Source of the DNA: Acinetobacter pragensis
Lineage (GTDB): Bacteria > Pseudomonadota > Gammaproteobacteria > Pseudomonadales > Moraxellaceae
DNA length: 64,000 nt
NCBI RefSeq assembly: GCF_001605895.1
Contig: NZ_LUAW01000017.1
Span: forward strand, 1 to 64,000
Reading direction: 5' to 3'
The position numbers and the translations under genes were made by a program. Numbering within the stretch: the stretch's first letter is position 1; every line of letters begins with the position of its first letter. Under the pieces are notes generated by a model, which worked only from the letters and a program-made list of their open reading frames with translations, was not told the origin of the DNA and did no database searches. Positions 1-8,551 of the stretch are shown one piece after another.

Positions 1-426
1 GACCAAGCTGAAAATCACCCCGTAGACTTTGACGGCTTCAGCAATTTGTTCTTTGCTGAAATTCAGGTCCTGATAAAAAACATTTGAGATGACACCCGCA
101 ATAATATCTGAAATTTGAGTGTTTGCAAGCGCGTTGCGCCACAGCGCCATCAAATGCTCTAAATCTTCGGGATGTATGAACTGAAGCCACTGCCCGTCAT
201 TTAGCGGGTTCTGCTGCAGCCCCGTAAACTGCATCATCGCGCTGTTGATATCTGAGGTTCCCTGACGGGTTTTCAGCCAAATCGGCAGATGAAAATGATC
301 AATTAAATCATGAAGCTGTACATTGGATATCGGCATTGGAAAAATAGCAGGTGGCTGAAATTGGGCTGCAATCTCAGTTTCAATTTGCGCGGGTGTTTGC
401 GCTTTGCTTTTCAATGACGATTTCAT
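1..426 (-). CDS. PAS-domain protein, C-terminus beyond the window edge
   Basis: An uninterrupted minus-strand frame of 142 codons begins with ATG at 426 and runs off the left edge, so the C-terminus and any output domain are missing. Residues of about 45-100 have the look of a PAS_3 fold: a short segment reading LPIWLKTRQG, then WLQFIHPEDLEHL, then a Trp-containing helix (LMALWRNAL). The IHPEDL-type segment followed by W-x-x-AL is typical of PAS sensor modules. No signal peptide or membrane segment is visible, so it is probably cytoplasmic. The ligand and output cannot be judged. It is transcribed divergently from rarA. Confidence 0.6.
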   Translation of the reverse strand, partial: MKSSLKSKAQTPAQIETEIAAQFQPPAIFPMPISNVQLHDLIDHFHLPIWLKTRQGTSDINSAMMQFTGLQQNPLNDGQWLQFIHPEDLEHLMALWRNALANTQISDIIAGVISNVFYQDLNFSKEQIAEAVKVYGVIFSLV

Positions 427-691
427 GACGTCCACCACTGAGTGACCACACAGCAAAGTATGGCATTAATCACATTTTTTAGTTTATAAAATTGGTTTTT
501 TGATCAAATTATTTCAATGATGCTTGGTCAATTAAACATATTTATCAGCCTTTGCATAGTGTGTTTATACTAAGGGTTAAACAGGAAATTTGAAGGCGCC
601 AGAGCATCTGCATGATGAATAAAGCGCGTGGATTTAAAATCCTGATGTTAGAATAGATCCCGACGTGTTTTAGCAGCCGTGAAATCAGAAG

Positions 692-1966
692 ATGTCAGAC
701 AGCAATATTCCACTACCCGAACGTATTCGACCCCGCGACCTGTCCGAAATTATTGGACAGGATCATTTACTGGGAGATCAGGCGCCGCTGCGTCAAATGA
801 TCGATCAGGGGCATTTGCCGTCCATTATTTTTTGGGGGCCGCCCGGTGTCGGAAAAACCACTATCGCCCTGCTGCTGGCGCAAGCGGTAGACCGGCCTTT
901 TGTCAGCTTATCCGCACTGAATACCGGGGTGAAGGAACTGCGGGAAGTAATTGCCGATGGCGGTGATTTATTGACGCCGGTCGTGTTTATTGACGAAATT
1001 CACCGCTTTAATAAATCGCAGCAGGATGCGCTGCTGAATGCGGTGGAAAAAGGCAAGATTACCCTGATTGGCGCAACTACGGAAAATCCGTCCTTTGAGG
1101 TCAACAGCGCGCTGCTGTCGCGCTGTCAGGTGTATACCCTGAATGCCTTGGACGCTGAATCGATTCAAACGTTGCTGACCCATGCGCTGCGCAGCGACAG
1201 CTTCTTAAAAGAACGGCATATTCAGATTGAAGAATTTGAAGCCCTGATTCAATTTGCAGCTGGGGATGCGCGTAAGGCGCTTAATTTATTGGACTTAATT
1301 GCCAGTACTTTTGAACCGGATCAGGAAAATACGATTACTAATGCCGTGGTGGTTAAAGTCGCGCAGCAGAATATTGCGCGCTATGACAAATCCGGTGAAC
1401 AGCATTATGACTTGGTTTCCGCTTTGATTAAATCCATTCGCGGCAGTGACCCCGATGCAGCGTTGTACTGGCTGGCGCGCATGCTGAAAGGCGGGGAAGA
1501 CCCGGTATTTATTGCGCGCCGCATGCTGATTGCTTCATCTGAGGATATCGGCAACTCCAACCCGAATGCGCTGCTGCTGGCGGGTGAATGCTTCCGCTCT
1601 GTACAGGTTATTGGCATGCCCGAAGCGCGGATTATACTGGGGCAATGCGCCGTATATTTGGCCACCAGCGCCAAAAGCAACAGCACGTATTTGGCCATTA
1701 ATCAGGCCATGAGCTTAGCGGAAAAAACCGCAAATTTGCCTGTGCCGCTGCATTTGCGCAATGCGCCGACCAAGCTGATGAAGGAACAGGGCTATGGCGC
1801 GGATTATCTGTATCCGCATAACTATCCAGAGCATTTTGTGCTGCAGGACTACCTGCCGCCAGAATTGAAAGGCACTAAGCTGTATGAGTCTGCCCGCAAT
1901 AAGCGGGAAGTGGAAGGCGAGCGCCTGCAGCAGCGCCGCTGGATGCAGGAACAGCAGCAGCAGTAA
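692..1966 (+). CDS. rarA: Replication-associated recombination protein A (AAA+ ATPase)
   Basis: This 424-residue protein matches RarA/MgsA, the clamp-loader-like AAA+ ATPase that acts at stalled replication forks. Walker A (GPPGVGKTT) lies at residues 49-57, Walker B ([10 protein letters not shown]) at about 97-106, and a sensor-1 GATTEN motif near 127-132. The C-terminal half (residues about 250-410) carries the RarA tetramerisation-type region with ILIG-like and YLPPEL-type segments. Length is normal for the family. The N-terminus [14 protein letters not shown] followed by DLSEIIGQ is typical, which supports the ATG at 692. It is a single gene; no partner gene is obvious downstream. Confidence 0.95.
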   Translation: MSDSNIPLPERIRPRDLSEIIGQDHLLGDQAPLRQMIDQGHLPSIIFWGPPGVGKTTIALLLAQAVDRPFVSLSALNTGVKELREVIADGGDLLTPVVFIDEIHRFNKSQQDALLNAVEKGKITLIGATTENPSFEVNSALLSRCQVYTLNALDAESIQTLLTHALRSDSFLKERHIQIEEFEALIQFAAGDARKALNLLDLIASTFEPDQENTITNAVVVKVAQQNIARYDKSGEQHYDLVSALIKSIRGSDPDAALYWLARMLKGGEDPVFIARRMLIASSEDIGNSNPNALLLAGECFRSVQVIGMPEARIILGQCAVYLATSAKSNSTYLAINQAMSLAEKTANLPVPLHLRNAPTKLMKEQGYGADYLYPHNYPEHFVLQDYLPPELKGTKLYESARNKREVEGERLQQRRWMQEQQQQ

Positions 1967-1972
1967 AAAAAA

Positions 1973-1993
1973 GCCCAGCTTAGGGGGCTGGGC
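1973..1993 (-). terminator. Hairpin just after rarA, terminator-like on the minus strand
   Basis: The arms GCCCAGC (1973-1979) and GCTGGGC (1987-1993) form a 7-bp stem. An A-run lies to the left (1965-1972), so a U-tract follows the hairpin only when it is read on the minus strand. It could stop minus-strand readthrough from purC into rarA, while also forming the end of the rarA message. Confidence 0.4.
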
Positions 1994-2111
1994 AAAATAG
2001 GATGTTCCTTGGGAGATACATCCTAGAGGGTATTAAAAATAGACATTGCAATCTGGTCGGCAAAGCATCAGCGGTGAAACTGCTCATGTTGCCTGGTATG
2101 AAAAATATTTT

Positions 2112-2127
2112 ATGTGATCTATCACAT
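2112..2127. promoter_or_regulatory. Palindrome in the rarA-purC gap, operator-like
   Basis: Two perfect 7-base arms, ATGTGAT and ATCACAT, are separated by 2 bases. The half-sites resemble CRP-type TGTGA/TCACA but the spacing is 4 rather than the usual 6 between the pentamers, so a standard CRP site is unlikely. Regulator unknown. Confidence 0.35.
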
Positions 2128-2203
2128 ATTGTAAAAACGATAGTTTTCATGTTAATAATCTGTTTTTTAGATTAATACATTGAGCTGATTTTTCTGAATG
2201 CAT

Positions 2204-2234
2204 AAAAAAACCGGGCTTAATGCCCGGTTTTTTT
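2204..2234. terminator. Bidirectional intrinsic terminator (purC 3' end)
   Basis: The arms A7-CCGGGC (2204-2216) and GCCCGG-T7 (2222-2234) flank a 5-base loop. There is a U-tract in either direction. It lies 29 bases beyond the purC stop codon. Confidence 0.9.
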
Positions 2235-2263
2235 TATCGCTAAGCGATCTAATAGAAGGTCAA

Positions 2264-2983
2264 TTAGATATCTGAAAGGTCAATGCCGATACGGGCAGCA
2301 ACTTCTTCATACGCTTCAACCACACCGCCTAAACCTTGGCGGAAACGGTCTTTGTCTAATTTTTTCTTGGTGTCTTTATCCCATAGGCGGCAGCCGTCTG
2401 GAGAGAATTCGTCACCGAGAACGATGCGGTCGTGGAATACGCCGAATTCAAGTTTGAAGTCAACAAGAAGCATATTGCCGGCAGCGAAAAGCTCTTTCAG
2501 CACTTCGTTCACTTTGTATGTCAATTCTTTCATTTGAGCCAGCTGTTCAGCTGTTGCCCAGCCTAAAGAAATCGCTTGAGATTCATTGACCATCGGGTCG
2601 CCCAGCGCGTCATCTTTAAAGAATAATTCAAATGTAGGCGGAACCAGCTCTTTGCCTTCTTCAACACCCAGGCGGCGGCATAATGAACCTGCAGCATAGT
2701 TGCGCACTACGCATTCAACAGGAATCATTGTTAATTTTTTCACTAAAACTTCAGTCGGAGAAAGAAGTTTTTCAAAGTGAGTTTCAATGCCGGCAGCAGC
2801 CAATTTTTCCATGATAAAGGCGTTAAAACGGTTGTTCACCTTACCTTTACGATCCAGCTGTTCGATTTTCTCGCCGTTGAATGCAGATGCATCGTCACGG
2901 AAGACTAGGATAAGGTGATCTGCGCTGTCTGTTTCATAAACAGATTTCGCTTTACCAGTATAGAGCAAGGTTTGTTTTAACAT
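2264..2983 (-). CDS. purC: Phosphoribosylaminoimidazole-succinocarboxamide (SAICAR) synthase
   Basis: PurC joins aspartate to CAIR in de novo purine synthesis. The 239-residue product has the family N-terminus ([18 protein letters not shown]), the segment VRNYAAGSL and the C-terminal [12 protein letters not shown] block. I place the start at the ATG at 2983; an in-frame TTG at 3001 would add six residues, but AAAAAGG just upstream of 2983 is the likely ribosome-binding site and is swallowed by the longer version. It lies downstream of dapA and bamC on the same strand, as in many gamma-proteobacteria. A hairpin plus T-run immediately upstream suggests transcription is not simply continuous with bamC. 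Confidence 0.96.
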   Translation of the reverse strand: MLKQTLLYTGKAKSVYETDSADHLILVFRDDASAFNGEKIEQLDRKGKVNNRFNAFIMEKLAAAGIETHFEKLLSPTEVLVKKLTMIPVECVVRNYAAGSLCRRLGVEEGKELVPPTFELFFKDDALGDPMVNESQAISLGWATAEQLAQMKELTYKVNEVLKELFAAGNMLLVDFKLEFGVFHDRIVLGDEFSPDGCRLWDKDTKKKLDKDRFRQGLGGVVEAYEEVAARIGIDLSDI

Positions 2984-2999
2984 GGAGGGAACCTTTTTC

Positions 3000-3026
3000 A
3001 AAAAAAATGCCTAGAAATGTCTAGGC
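3000..3026 (-). terminator. Terminator-like hairpin between bamC and purC
   Basis: The arms GCCTAGA (3009-3015) and TCTAGGC (3020-3026) have a 4-base loop. On the minus strand the hairpin is followed by a run of T residues ending just before the purC ribosome-binding site. The bamC stop codon (3021-3023) lies inside the right arm. It would work as a terminator or attenuator between the two genes. Confidence 0.65.
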
Positions 3027-3629
3027 TGGCCAATTTTGGTAAATCTGAGCTAACAGGTCTGCAGCTTTCTCTTTGTCTGCAAAACTGTTATCGGCATTGA
3101 ACACAGCAAGGCTGTTGCTGGACCCGGCAGATGAAAGTCTTAAAATATAGGTTTGCTGATCGACTTTAACGGTTACTTCGTAACGGTTTTTGCTCTGACC
3201 AACGACGGTATGATTAAGGCTGCTGAGGGTAGCAAGTGTGTATTGCCAAATTGTAGCAGAATTTCCATCGATTTTGAGCAATGGATTCTGATTTCCGTCT
3301 GTTACCAGCTGAGGGCGGCCGATAGAAGCCTCTTCGGACTGACCGGCATCAGAAATGGATTGTTCCTGAGTTTCGTCAGGGCGCGGCAGGGAAAAACGGT
3401 TGCCTTTCTGATTTTCCAGTTTAGGAGCATGCTCAATAGCAAGCTGATCAACCGTTGGAGCAGGATACAGCGGCGTTGCAGGACGAACCACTGAACCTTC
3501 AGGATATTGCAGCGGATTAAGCTCGGTGGTGTTTTTGTAGTCCAAAGTGCCGTTGTTAAAGGCTAAGGAACTGCAGCCGGCTAAACTGAATACTGAAAGC
3601 GCAAGGGTTAATCCTAAACGTAATTGCAT
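3021..3629 (-). CDS. bamC: Short BamC (NlpB)-like outer-membrane lipoprotein
   Basis: The 202-residue product begins with a lipoprotein signal peptide ending in lipobox LAGC (Cys19), so it should be lipidated and outer-membrane directed. It lies between dapA and purC, the usual place of bamC, whose product belongs to the BAM outer-membrane protein assembly machine. After a linker rich in Pro, Gln and Glu (residues about 40-115), one helix-grip-like domain (about 118-202) contains a W-x-x-TL helix and a YILRLSSAGSSNSLAVF strand pair. E. coli BamC is much longer (about 344 residues) with two such domains. I chose the ATG at 3629 because it starts the signal peptide; an earlier in-frame ATG at 3662 would spoil it. 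Identity rests on position and fold pattern. Confidence 0.7.
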   Translation of the reverse strand: MQLRLGLTLALSVFSLAGCSSLAFNNGTLDYKNTTELNPLQYPEGSVVRPATPLYPAPTVDQLAIEHAPKLENQKGNRFSLPRPDETQEQSISDAGQSEEASIGRPQLVTDGNQNPLLKIDGNSATIWQYTLATLSSLNHTVVGQSKNRYEVTVKVDQQTYILRLSSAGSSNSLAVFNADNSFADKEKAADLLAQIYQNWPA

Positions 3630-3642
3630 AATATTTTGCTCT

Positions 3643-4542
3643 TTATTGAATAACGCCCGCATCGGCTAATGCTTCATGAAGCGGTGCGCGGTATTGTTCT
3701 GCTAGCGGAGTTAACGGCAAGCGGATGCCTGCGCCGATTAAGCCCATGTCATGAAGTGCCCATTTCACAGGAATCGGGTTCGATTCACAAAATAGAATAT
3801 TGTGTAAATTTGCAACTTTGGCATTCAGCAGTTCCGCGCCAGCCGCATCGCCGGCAATGGCAGCTGCGCAGACTTCGCTCATTTCTTTCGGCGCAACATT
3901 GGCCGTGACTGAAATGTTGCCCTGCGCGCCTAAGCCCATTAATTGGTAAGCTGTTGCGTCATCACCTGAATACACGGTCATGTCTTTGCCTTTTAAGCCT
4001 TCAATCAGGGCTTGGCCGCGCGGCACATCGCCGGTAGCATCTTTAATGCCGACAATTTGCGCAATGTCAGCAAGGCGGATCACGGTTTCGTTTTCCATGT
4101 CGACGCCTGTACGGCCCGGAACATTGTAAAGGATCATCGGCATGTCCGCTGCTTCAGCAATTGCTTTATAGTGCTGGAACAAGCCTTCCTGAGTCGGTTT
4201 GTTATAATACGGCGTAACCAGCAAGGCTGCGTCTGCCCCTAGCTCTTTGGCTTCTTTAGTCAGCTCAATCGCTTCATGGGTAGAGTTTGCGCCAGTGCCG
4301 GCAATAATCGGGATGCGCTTGTTGGCCACACGGATGATTTCTTTGATCACTTGCGTATGTTCAGCCATGCTTAGCGTTGACGCTTCGCCTGTGGTGCCGA
4401 CGGCAACAATGCTGTTGGTGCCTTGGGCAATATGCCACTCAACCAGCTTCTCTAGACCCTTCCAATCTACGCTTCCATCTTCAAACATGGGGGTGACGAT
4501 TGCGACAATTGAGCCTTGAATGGTCTGTGCTTGCTGAGTCAT
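3643..4542 (-). CDS. dapA: 4-hydroxy-tetrahydrodipicolinate synthase
   Basis: DapA condenses pyruvate with aspartate semialdehyde at the start of the lysine and diaminopimelate pathway. The 299-residue product shows the active-site residues of the TIM-barrel family: Thr50/Thr51 (GTTGEAST), Tyr139 (ILYNVPGRT) and the Schiff-base Lys167 (GIKDATG), a constant offset of six from E. coli numbering. The frame is open upstream to 4686, but that extension is not protein-like and the ATG at 4542 (MTQQAQTIQGSIVAIVTP) fits the family start. The bamC start codon is 13 bases beyond the dapA stop, suggesting co-transcription. Confidence 0.97.
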   Translation of the reverse strand: MTQQAQTIQGSIVAIVTPMFEDGSVDWKGLEKLVEWHIAQGTNSIVAVGTTGEASTLSMAEHTQVIKEIIRVANKRIPIIAGTGANSTHEAIELTKEAKELGADAALLVTPYYNKPTQEGLFQHYKAIAEAADMPMILYNVPGRTGVDMENETVIRLADIAQIVGIKDATGDVPRGQALIEGLKGKDMTVYSGDDATAYQLMGLGAQGNISVTANVAPKEMSEVCAAAIAGDAAGAELLNAKVANLHNILFCESNPIPVKWALHDMGLIGAGIRLPLTPLAEQYRAPLHEALADAGVIQ

Positions 4543-5269
4543 TTTGAAAAAAATCCTATTTGTCCATCCGAAGCGAAGTTTGGGAAACATGAATTTGGAT
4601 GGGTTCGTATTTTGATTTATAGCAAAATCAATGCGCTTAATGGCAGTTGAATATTGCTTAGGCAAATTATGACTGATCGCAAGCATAAGAACAATATGCT
4701 TTAGTCAAAGCCATAAAATTCTTTATACAAAGCATATTTAAAACAATCAAGCAGATGAACGCAGAAGTTTACACAAAGACAGCAGGATCAAAAAAAATAT
4801 CGGCGCCGTCAATTTTAGCCGGCTTAGCGATGCCGTATGGCCCGAACTCGGGCGCTTCAATTATCTTGAATGCATGGAAATGATTGAAATCCGTGCTTTT
4901 TACTCTGATTTTAAGAGGAAAAACAGATGAGGATAGACCTGAAAGCTATCTTGTTTTTTGCTGCGCATGATTAAAATGATCAATAAAAACTATCTTAATA
5001 ATCTGTTTTAAATATAAAACAAAAAACATCGCTGGGCTGGATTCTGACTGCTGATGCTGATCTGAAAGCGGGATTTCTTGTTTTGGGATCAGTTTGCCTA
5101 TTTCAGTTATTGTTTTTATGACTTTATTGCCCTCTGTAAAAAATGATAACAATCCATCATTTAAAGTGAAACCTGAGTAAAAGGTTCAACTTATTGATAG
5201 TTATTTTAGAACGCGCGCTCATAGATGATGACTTTCTAATTTGAACACTGATTGAACAAGGATTCTCCA
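4543..5269. other. 727-base gap between dapA and the MFS gene, with a possible gene remnant
   Basis: This divergent gap is unusually long for the region. It holds AT-rich DNA next to dapA, a GC-richer island at about 4755-4900, then AT-rich DNA before the MFS gene. The island can be read as a 42-codon plus-strand frame (4755-4883, starting MNAEVYTKTAG) or as a minus-strand frame without a start that ends at a stop at 4769 (containing EAPEFGPYGIAKPAKIDG). Both look protein-like in composition; I recognise neither. A remnant of a lost gene is possible. A minus-strand frame at 4946-5152 is AT-rich and unconvincing. Confidence 0.4.
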
Positions 5270-6475
5270 ATGGAAAAATCAGACAATAAACACGCTATTG
5301 TCACGGTCGCCATCTGTTTCCTGATTGCGGTCATTGAAGGCTTGGATATTCAGGCGGCAGGCATTGCCGCTGCTGGTATCCGCGAGTACTTTGGCTTGGA
5401 CAAATCGCAATTGGGCGTGTTTTTTAGTGCAGGGATTCTGGGCTTATTGCCTGGCGCACTGATTGGTGGTCGTATTGCAGACCGGATTGGACGCAAAAAA
5501 GTCCTGATTTGGTCTACAGCCGTTTTTGCTTTATTTACGCTGTGCACGGTGTGGGTCAACAGCTTCAACAGTTTGCTGGCGGTACGCTTTTTGGCAGGCG
5601 CAGGCTTAGGCGCAGCCATGCCGATTCTGATTACGCTGGCTTCTGAAGCAGTAACGCCGCAAAACCGCGGCAGGGCTGTGGGCCTGATGTACTGCGGTAT
5701 GCCGGTTGGCGCGGCTATTCTGTCGCTCATTGCGACCACGGACTTTGGCGCAAACTGGAAAAATGTATTCTATTTAGGCGGTTTGTTGCCAATTATTGTA
5801 ATTCCGCTGATGATCTGGCTGCTGCCAGAGTCGCGTGAATTCTTGAAAACCCAAGACAAAGCGGCATCGGCAGAAGATGCGGCGCCAAAAGCGTCATTCA
5901 AGGATTTATTCAATACAGAAAACCGGATCCGCACTTTCTGCATCTGGGTGAGCTACTTCTTTACGCTGATGGTGGTGTACATCATGCTGAGCTGGCTGCC
6001 GTCATTGTTTACAGAGCTTGGCTTCAGCCGTAAAGACGGCGCAACAGCACAATTCTACTTCATGGTGAGCGCGACTGTCGGCACCATTATTTTAGGCATG
6101 CTGACAGACCGCTGGAAAAAAGCCTATGTGATTATTTTGATGTACGGCGGTATTTTGGCGGGCCTATTTGCGCTGAATGGCGCAGGGTCGTTAACGCAAA
6201 TGTACATGGCTTCGGCTTTGGTCGGCGCCTTTGTGATTGGCTGCCAAGGCGTGCTGTACGCATTCGGCGGCATTGTCTATCCGACAGAAGTGCGCGGCAC
6301 AGGGGTTGGCGTGGGTTCTGCTGTAGGCCGTATCGGCGCAATGCTTGGGCCTGCCATTGCCGGCCAGTTGCTGGCCGCAGGGTTTGGCGCAGCAGGGGTG
6401 ATTTCTGCAGCCATTCCATGCATCATTATTTCAGCCATCTTCATGCTGCTGCTGGTGCGCCGCATTCCGCAATAA
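5270..6475 (+). CDS. MFS transporter, aromatic acid:H+ symporter (AAHS) family, MhpT-like
   Basis: The 401-residue protein has about twelve hydrophobic segments and the AAHS signature near the N-terminus (EGLDIQAAGIAAAGI), with the cytoplasmic loop motif GGRIADRIGRKKVL after the second helix. The start region and the LMYCGMPVGAA segment are closest, from memory, to MhpT, the 3-phenylpropionate-type carrier, so an aromatic acid is the likely cargo, but no catabolic genes are nearby to name it. I use ATG 5270, preceded by AAGGA at a good distance, rather than the in-frame TTG at 5252. A strong terminator follows. Confidence 0.88.
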   Translation: MEKSDNKHAIVTVAICFLIAVIEGLDIQAAGIAAAGIREYFGLDKSQLGVFFSAGILGLLPGALIGGRIADRIGRKKVLIWSTAVFALFTLCTVWVNSFNSLLAVRFLAGAGLGAAMPILITLASEAVTPQNRGRAVGLMYCGMPVGAAILSLIATTDFGANWKNVFYLGGLLPIIVIPLMIWLLPESREFLKTQDKAASAEDAAPKASFKDLFNTENRIRTFCIWVSYFFTLMVVYIMLSWLPSLFTELGFSRKDGATAQFYFMVSATVGTIILGMLTDRWKKAYVIILMYGGILAGLFALNGAGSLTQMYMASALVGAFVIGCQGVLYAFGGIVYPTEVRGTGVGVGSAVGRIGAMLGPAIAGQLLAAGFGAAGVISAAIPCIIISAIFMLLLVRRIPQ

Positions 6476-6494
6476 CAGCAAACAATATAAAAAA

Positions 6495-6518
6495 AGCCTG
6501 CATCAGCGGGCTTTTTTT
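6495..6518 (+). terminator. Intrinsic terminator after the MFS gene
   Basis: A 7-bp stem (6495-6501 with 6506-6512, one G-U pair) has an ATCA loop and a T-run to 6518. Confidence 0.88.
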
Positions 6519-6675
6519 ATATGCGTAGACATGGGATATCGCTGTGCTTTCAGAGTAAATCATTTGCTTTTCGGCGGGATGAATATAGCGCCCGGGCCAT
6601 TTCATTTTTGAGGCTGAACCTGAATACTTGCGGTTTTTACGCTATGCTGACGTGCTGTAAGCAAGGAATAATAAA

Positions 6676-7329
6676 ATGGAACCGAGCCTTATGCAGAAGA
6701 CGAGTGCATTGATTATTGTCGATATTCAAAATGGATTTACCCCGGGCGGCAATTTAGCGGTCGCCAACGCTGATCAAATTATTCCTGCAGTCAATCAGCT
6801 GGCGCAGTATTTTGATCATGTGGTGCTGACGCAGGACTGGCATCCCGCCAATCATATTTCTTTTGCAGAGAATCATGCGGGGCGCAAGGCCTATGAAACG
6901 GTTCAGCTGGCTTATGGCGCACAAGTCCTGTGGCCGGCGCATTGCGTTCAAGGCACGCATGATGCCGCTTTGCACCGTGACTTGAATGTGCCGCACGCCC
7001 AGCTGATTATCCGTAAAGGTTTTCATGCAGAAATTGACAGTTATTCTGCCTTTCTCGAGGCCGATCATCAGACTTCGACCGGGCTTGCCGGCTATTTAAA
7101 AGAGCGCGGCATTAACACCGTCTTTATTACCGGTATTGCAACAGACTTCTGCGTAGCGTGGACAGCCATTGATGCCTGCAAGCTGGGCTTTCGGTCTTTT
7201 GTCATTGCGGATGCCTGCAAAGGCATTGATCTGCAGGGGTCATTGCAGCATGCGTGGCAAGAGATGCTGGCGCACGGCGTAAAGCGCATTTATACAAAAG
7301 ATATTGTCAAAGTGCATGAAACTGTTTAG
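6676..7329 (+). CDS. pncA: Nicotinamidase
   Basis: PncA hydrolyses nicotinamide to nicotinate in the NAD salvage route; pncB about 11 kb away would take the product further. The 217-residue protein is an isochorismatase-fold hydrolase with the full triad: Asp16 (IVDIQNGF), Lys114 (IIRKGFH) and Cys159 (ATDFCV). The metal-site segment DWHPANH is at 54-60. The start at 6676 is favoured by AAGGA nine bases upstream; the next ATG (6691) has no such site. No leader peptide is present, so it is cytoplasmic. Confidence 0.94.
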   Translation: MEPSLMQKTSALIIVDIQNGFTPGGNLAVANADQIIPAVNQLAQYFDHVVLTQDWHPANHISFAENHAGRKAYETVQLAYGAQVLWPAHCVQGTHDAALHRDLNVPHAQLIIRKGFHAEIDSYSAFLEADHQTSTGLAGYLKERGINTVFITGIATDFCVAWTAIDACKLGFRSFVIADACKGIDLQGSLQHAWQEMLAHGVKRIYTKDIVKVHETV

Positions 7330-7354
7330 TTTCGGCGCTGATAGCCGGTGATCC

Positions 7355-7380
7355 AAGGCATCATTTCCAGATGCCTTTTT
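7355..7380 (+). terminator. Intrinsic terminator after pncA
   Basis: The arms AAGGCATC (7355-7362) and GATGCCTT (7370-7377) are followed by T residues. The next gene starts 28 bases later, so this separates pncA from the carrier gene. Confidence 0.8.
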
Positions 7381-7408
7381 ATTTTGAATGCAGCAGAGGT
7401 CAAAACGA

Positions 7409-8368
7409 ATGGCAGCATTTCTAAACTTCAATCAATGGGTTCAAAAGACTTTCGCCTTTTGGGTGGTGCTGTTTTCAGGCCTTGCGCTCTGGATGCCGGA
7501 CGTGTTTGTTTGGCTGAAAGCGTATATTCCGTGGGTGCTCGGCATCATCATGTTCGGGATGGGCATGACCATGACTCCAGCGGATTTTAAAGGCGTCATG
7601 CGCAGTCCGAAGGCCGTGCTGATTGGTGTGGCGGCCCAGTTTCTGGTCATGCCGGGATTGGCCTATGTATTATGCAAAGCCTTTTCCTTACCGGCAGAAA
7701 TAGCGGTGGGGGTGATTCTGGTGGGCTGCTGCCCAGGCGGAACAGCATCAAATGTCATTACTTATATGGCCAAAGGCAATACTGCGCTGTCGGTGGCCTG
7801 CACTTCGGTTTCCACTCTTCTTGCACCGATTTTGACGCCTGCAATTTTTTATCTGCTGGCCAGCCAGTGGATTGAAATCAATGCGCTGTCAATGCTGGTG
7901 TCAATTTTGCAGGTTGTGCTGTTTCCGATCTTTTTAGGGCTGATTGCCCGCAGTGTATTTAAACGTCAAGCCGAATCTTATATTCAGGTCATGCCGCTGA
8001 TTTCAGTCCTGGGGATTGTGGCTATTGTCGCGGCCATTATTGCGGGCAGCAAAGCGCAGATTTTGGAATCCGGCCTGCTGATTTTAGGCGTGGTCATGCT
8101 GCATAACGGCTTGGGCTATTTACTGGGTTTTTGGGCCAGTAAACTGCTGCAGCTGCCGTATGCTGACTGCAAAGCCGTTGCAGTAGAAGTCGGCATGCAG
8201 AATTCAGGCTTGGGTGTGGCATTGGCGGCTGCGCATTTTGCGGCATCGCCTGTTACGGCGGTGCCGAGCGCTATTTTCAGCCTTTGGCATAATATTTCTG
8301 GCCCAGCTTTAGCCAGCTATTGGGCCAGCAGAGCGGAGCCTGCTGAAGAGCAATCTGAGCCTCTTTAA
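7409..8368 (+). CDS. Bile acid:sodium symporter (BASS) family transporter
   Basis: The 319-residue integral membrane protein has about nine to ten hydrophobic segments. The family hallmarks are GMGMTMTPADF near residue 53, CCPGGTASNVITYMAKGN (about 109-126) and the EVGMQNSGLGVALA segment near 267. Members move organic anions with sodium, for example bile acids, pantoate or keto-acids; the substrate here cannot be assigned. I use ATG 7409 because AGAGG sits nine bases before it; an in-frame ATG at 7388 lacks a site and overlaps the terminator tail of pncA. Confidence 0.88.
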   Translation: MAAFLNFNQWVQKTFAFWVVLFSGLALWMPDVFVWLKAYIPWVLGIIMFGMGMTMTPADFKGVMRSPKAVLIGVAAQFLVMPGLAYVLCKAFSLPAEIAVGVILVGCCPGGTASNVITYMAKGNTALSVACTSVSTLLAPILTPAIFYLLASQWIEINALSMLVSILQVVLFPIFLGLIARSVFKRQAESYIQVMPLISVLGIVAIVAAIIAGSKAQILESGLLILGVVMLHNGLGYLLGFWASKLLQLPYADCKAVAVEVGMQNSGLGVALAAAHFAASPVTAVPSAIFSLWHNISGPALASYWASRAEPAEEQSEPL

Positions 8369-8391
8369 TGCATCTGTTGATCATTATGTTG

Positions 8392-8416
8392 AAAAGAGCG
8401 CGCGTCGCTCTTTTTT
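8392..8416 (+). terminator. Intrinsic terminator after the BASS carrier
   Basis: The arms AAAAGAGCG (8392-8400) and CGCTCTTTT (8406-8414) form a 9-bp stem with a 5-base loop and T-run to 8416. Confidence 0.9.
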
Positions 8417-8466
8417 ATTGCGGCAGTCTCGCCGTTATTGCAATGAAAAATAACGCTTCGGGCGCG

Positions 8467-8500
8467 ATGTAACATGATTGTCATAATGTCTGCCTAACAT
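8467..8500 (+). promoter_or_regulatory. Probable PhoB box and -10 element before ppk
   Basis: Two seven-base half-sites in direct repeat, ATGTAAC (8467-8473) and TTGTCAT (8478-8484), are separated by four AT-rich bases (ATGA). That is the 11-base repeat arrangement of a Pho box (consensus half CTGTCAT). A -10-like TAACAT starts ten bases after the box (8495-8500), the spacing expected when PhoB replaces the -35. The second half-site matches 6 of 7 and the first 4 of 7. Confidence 0.6.
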
Positions 8501-8551
8501 GCCTCTCCGTAAGCTTTATAACAGACTGTTGAAAAACAGCATTGAGAGGGT

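Noticed and set aside
2112-2127. CRP-type site between rarA and purC
   Set aside because: The half-sites resemble TGTGA/TCACA but are 4 rather than 6 bases apart; kept only as a generic palindrome.
5135-5165. Fur-like AT-rich sequence upstream of the MFS gene
   Set aside because: Only one TGATAA-like half matches; the 7-1-7 pattern is not met.
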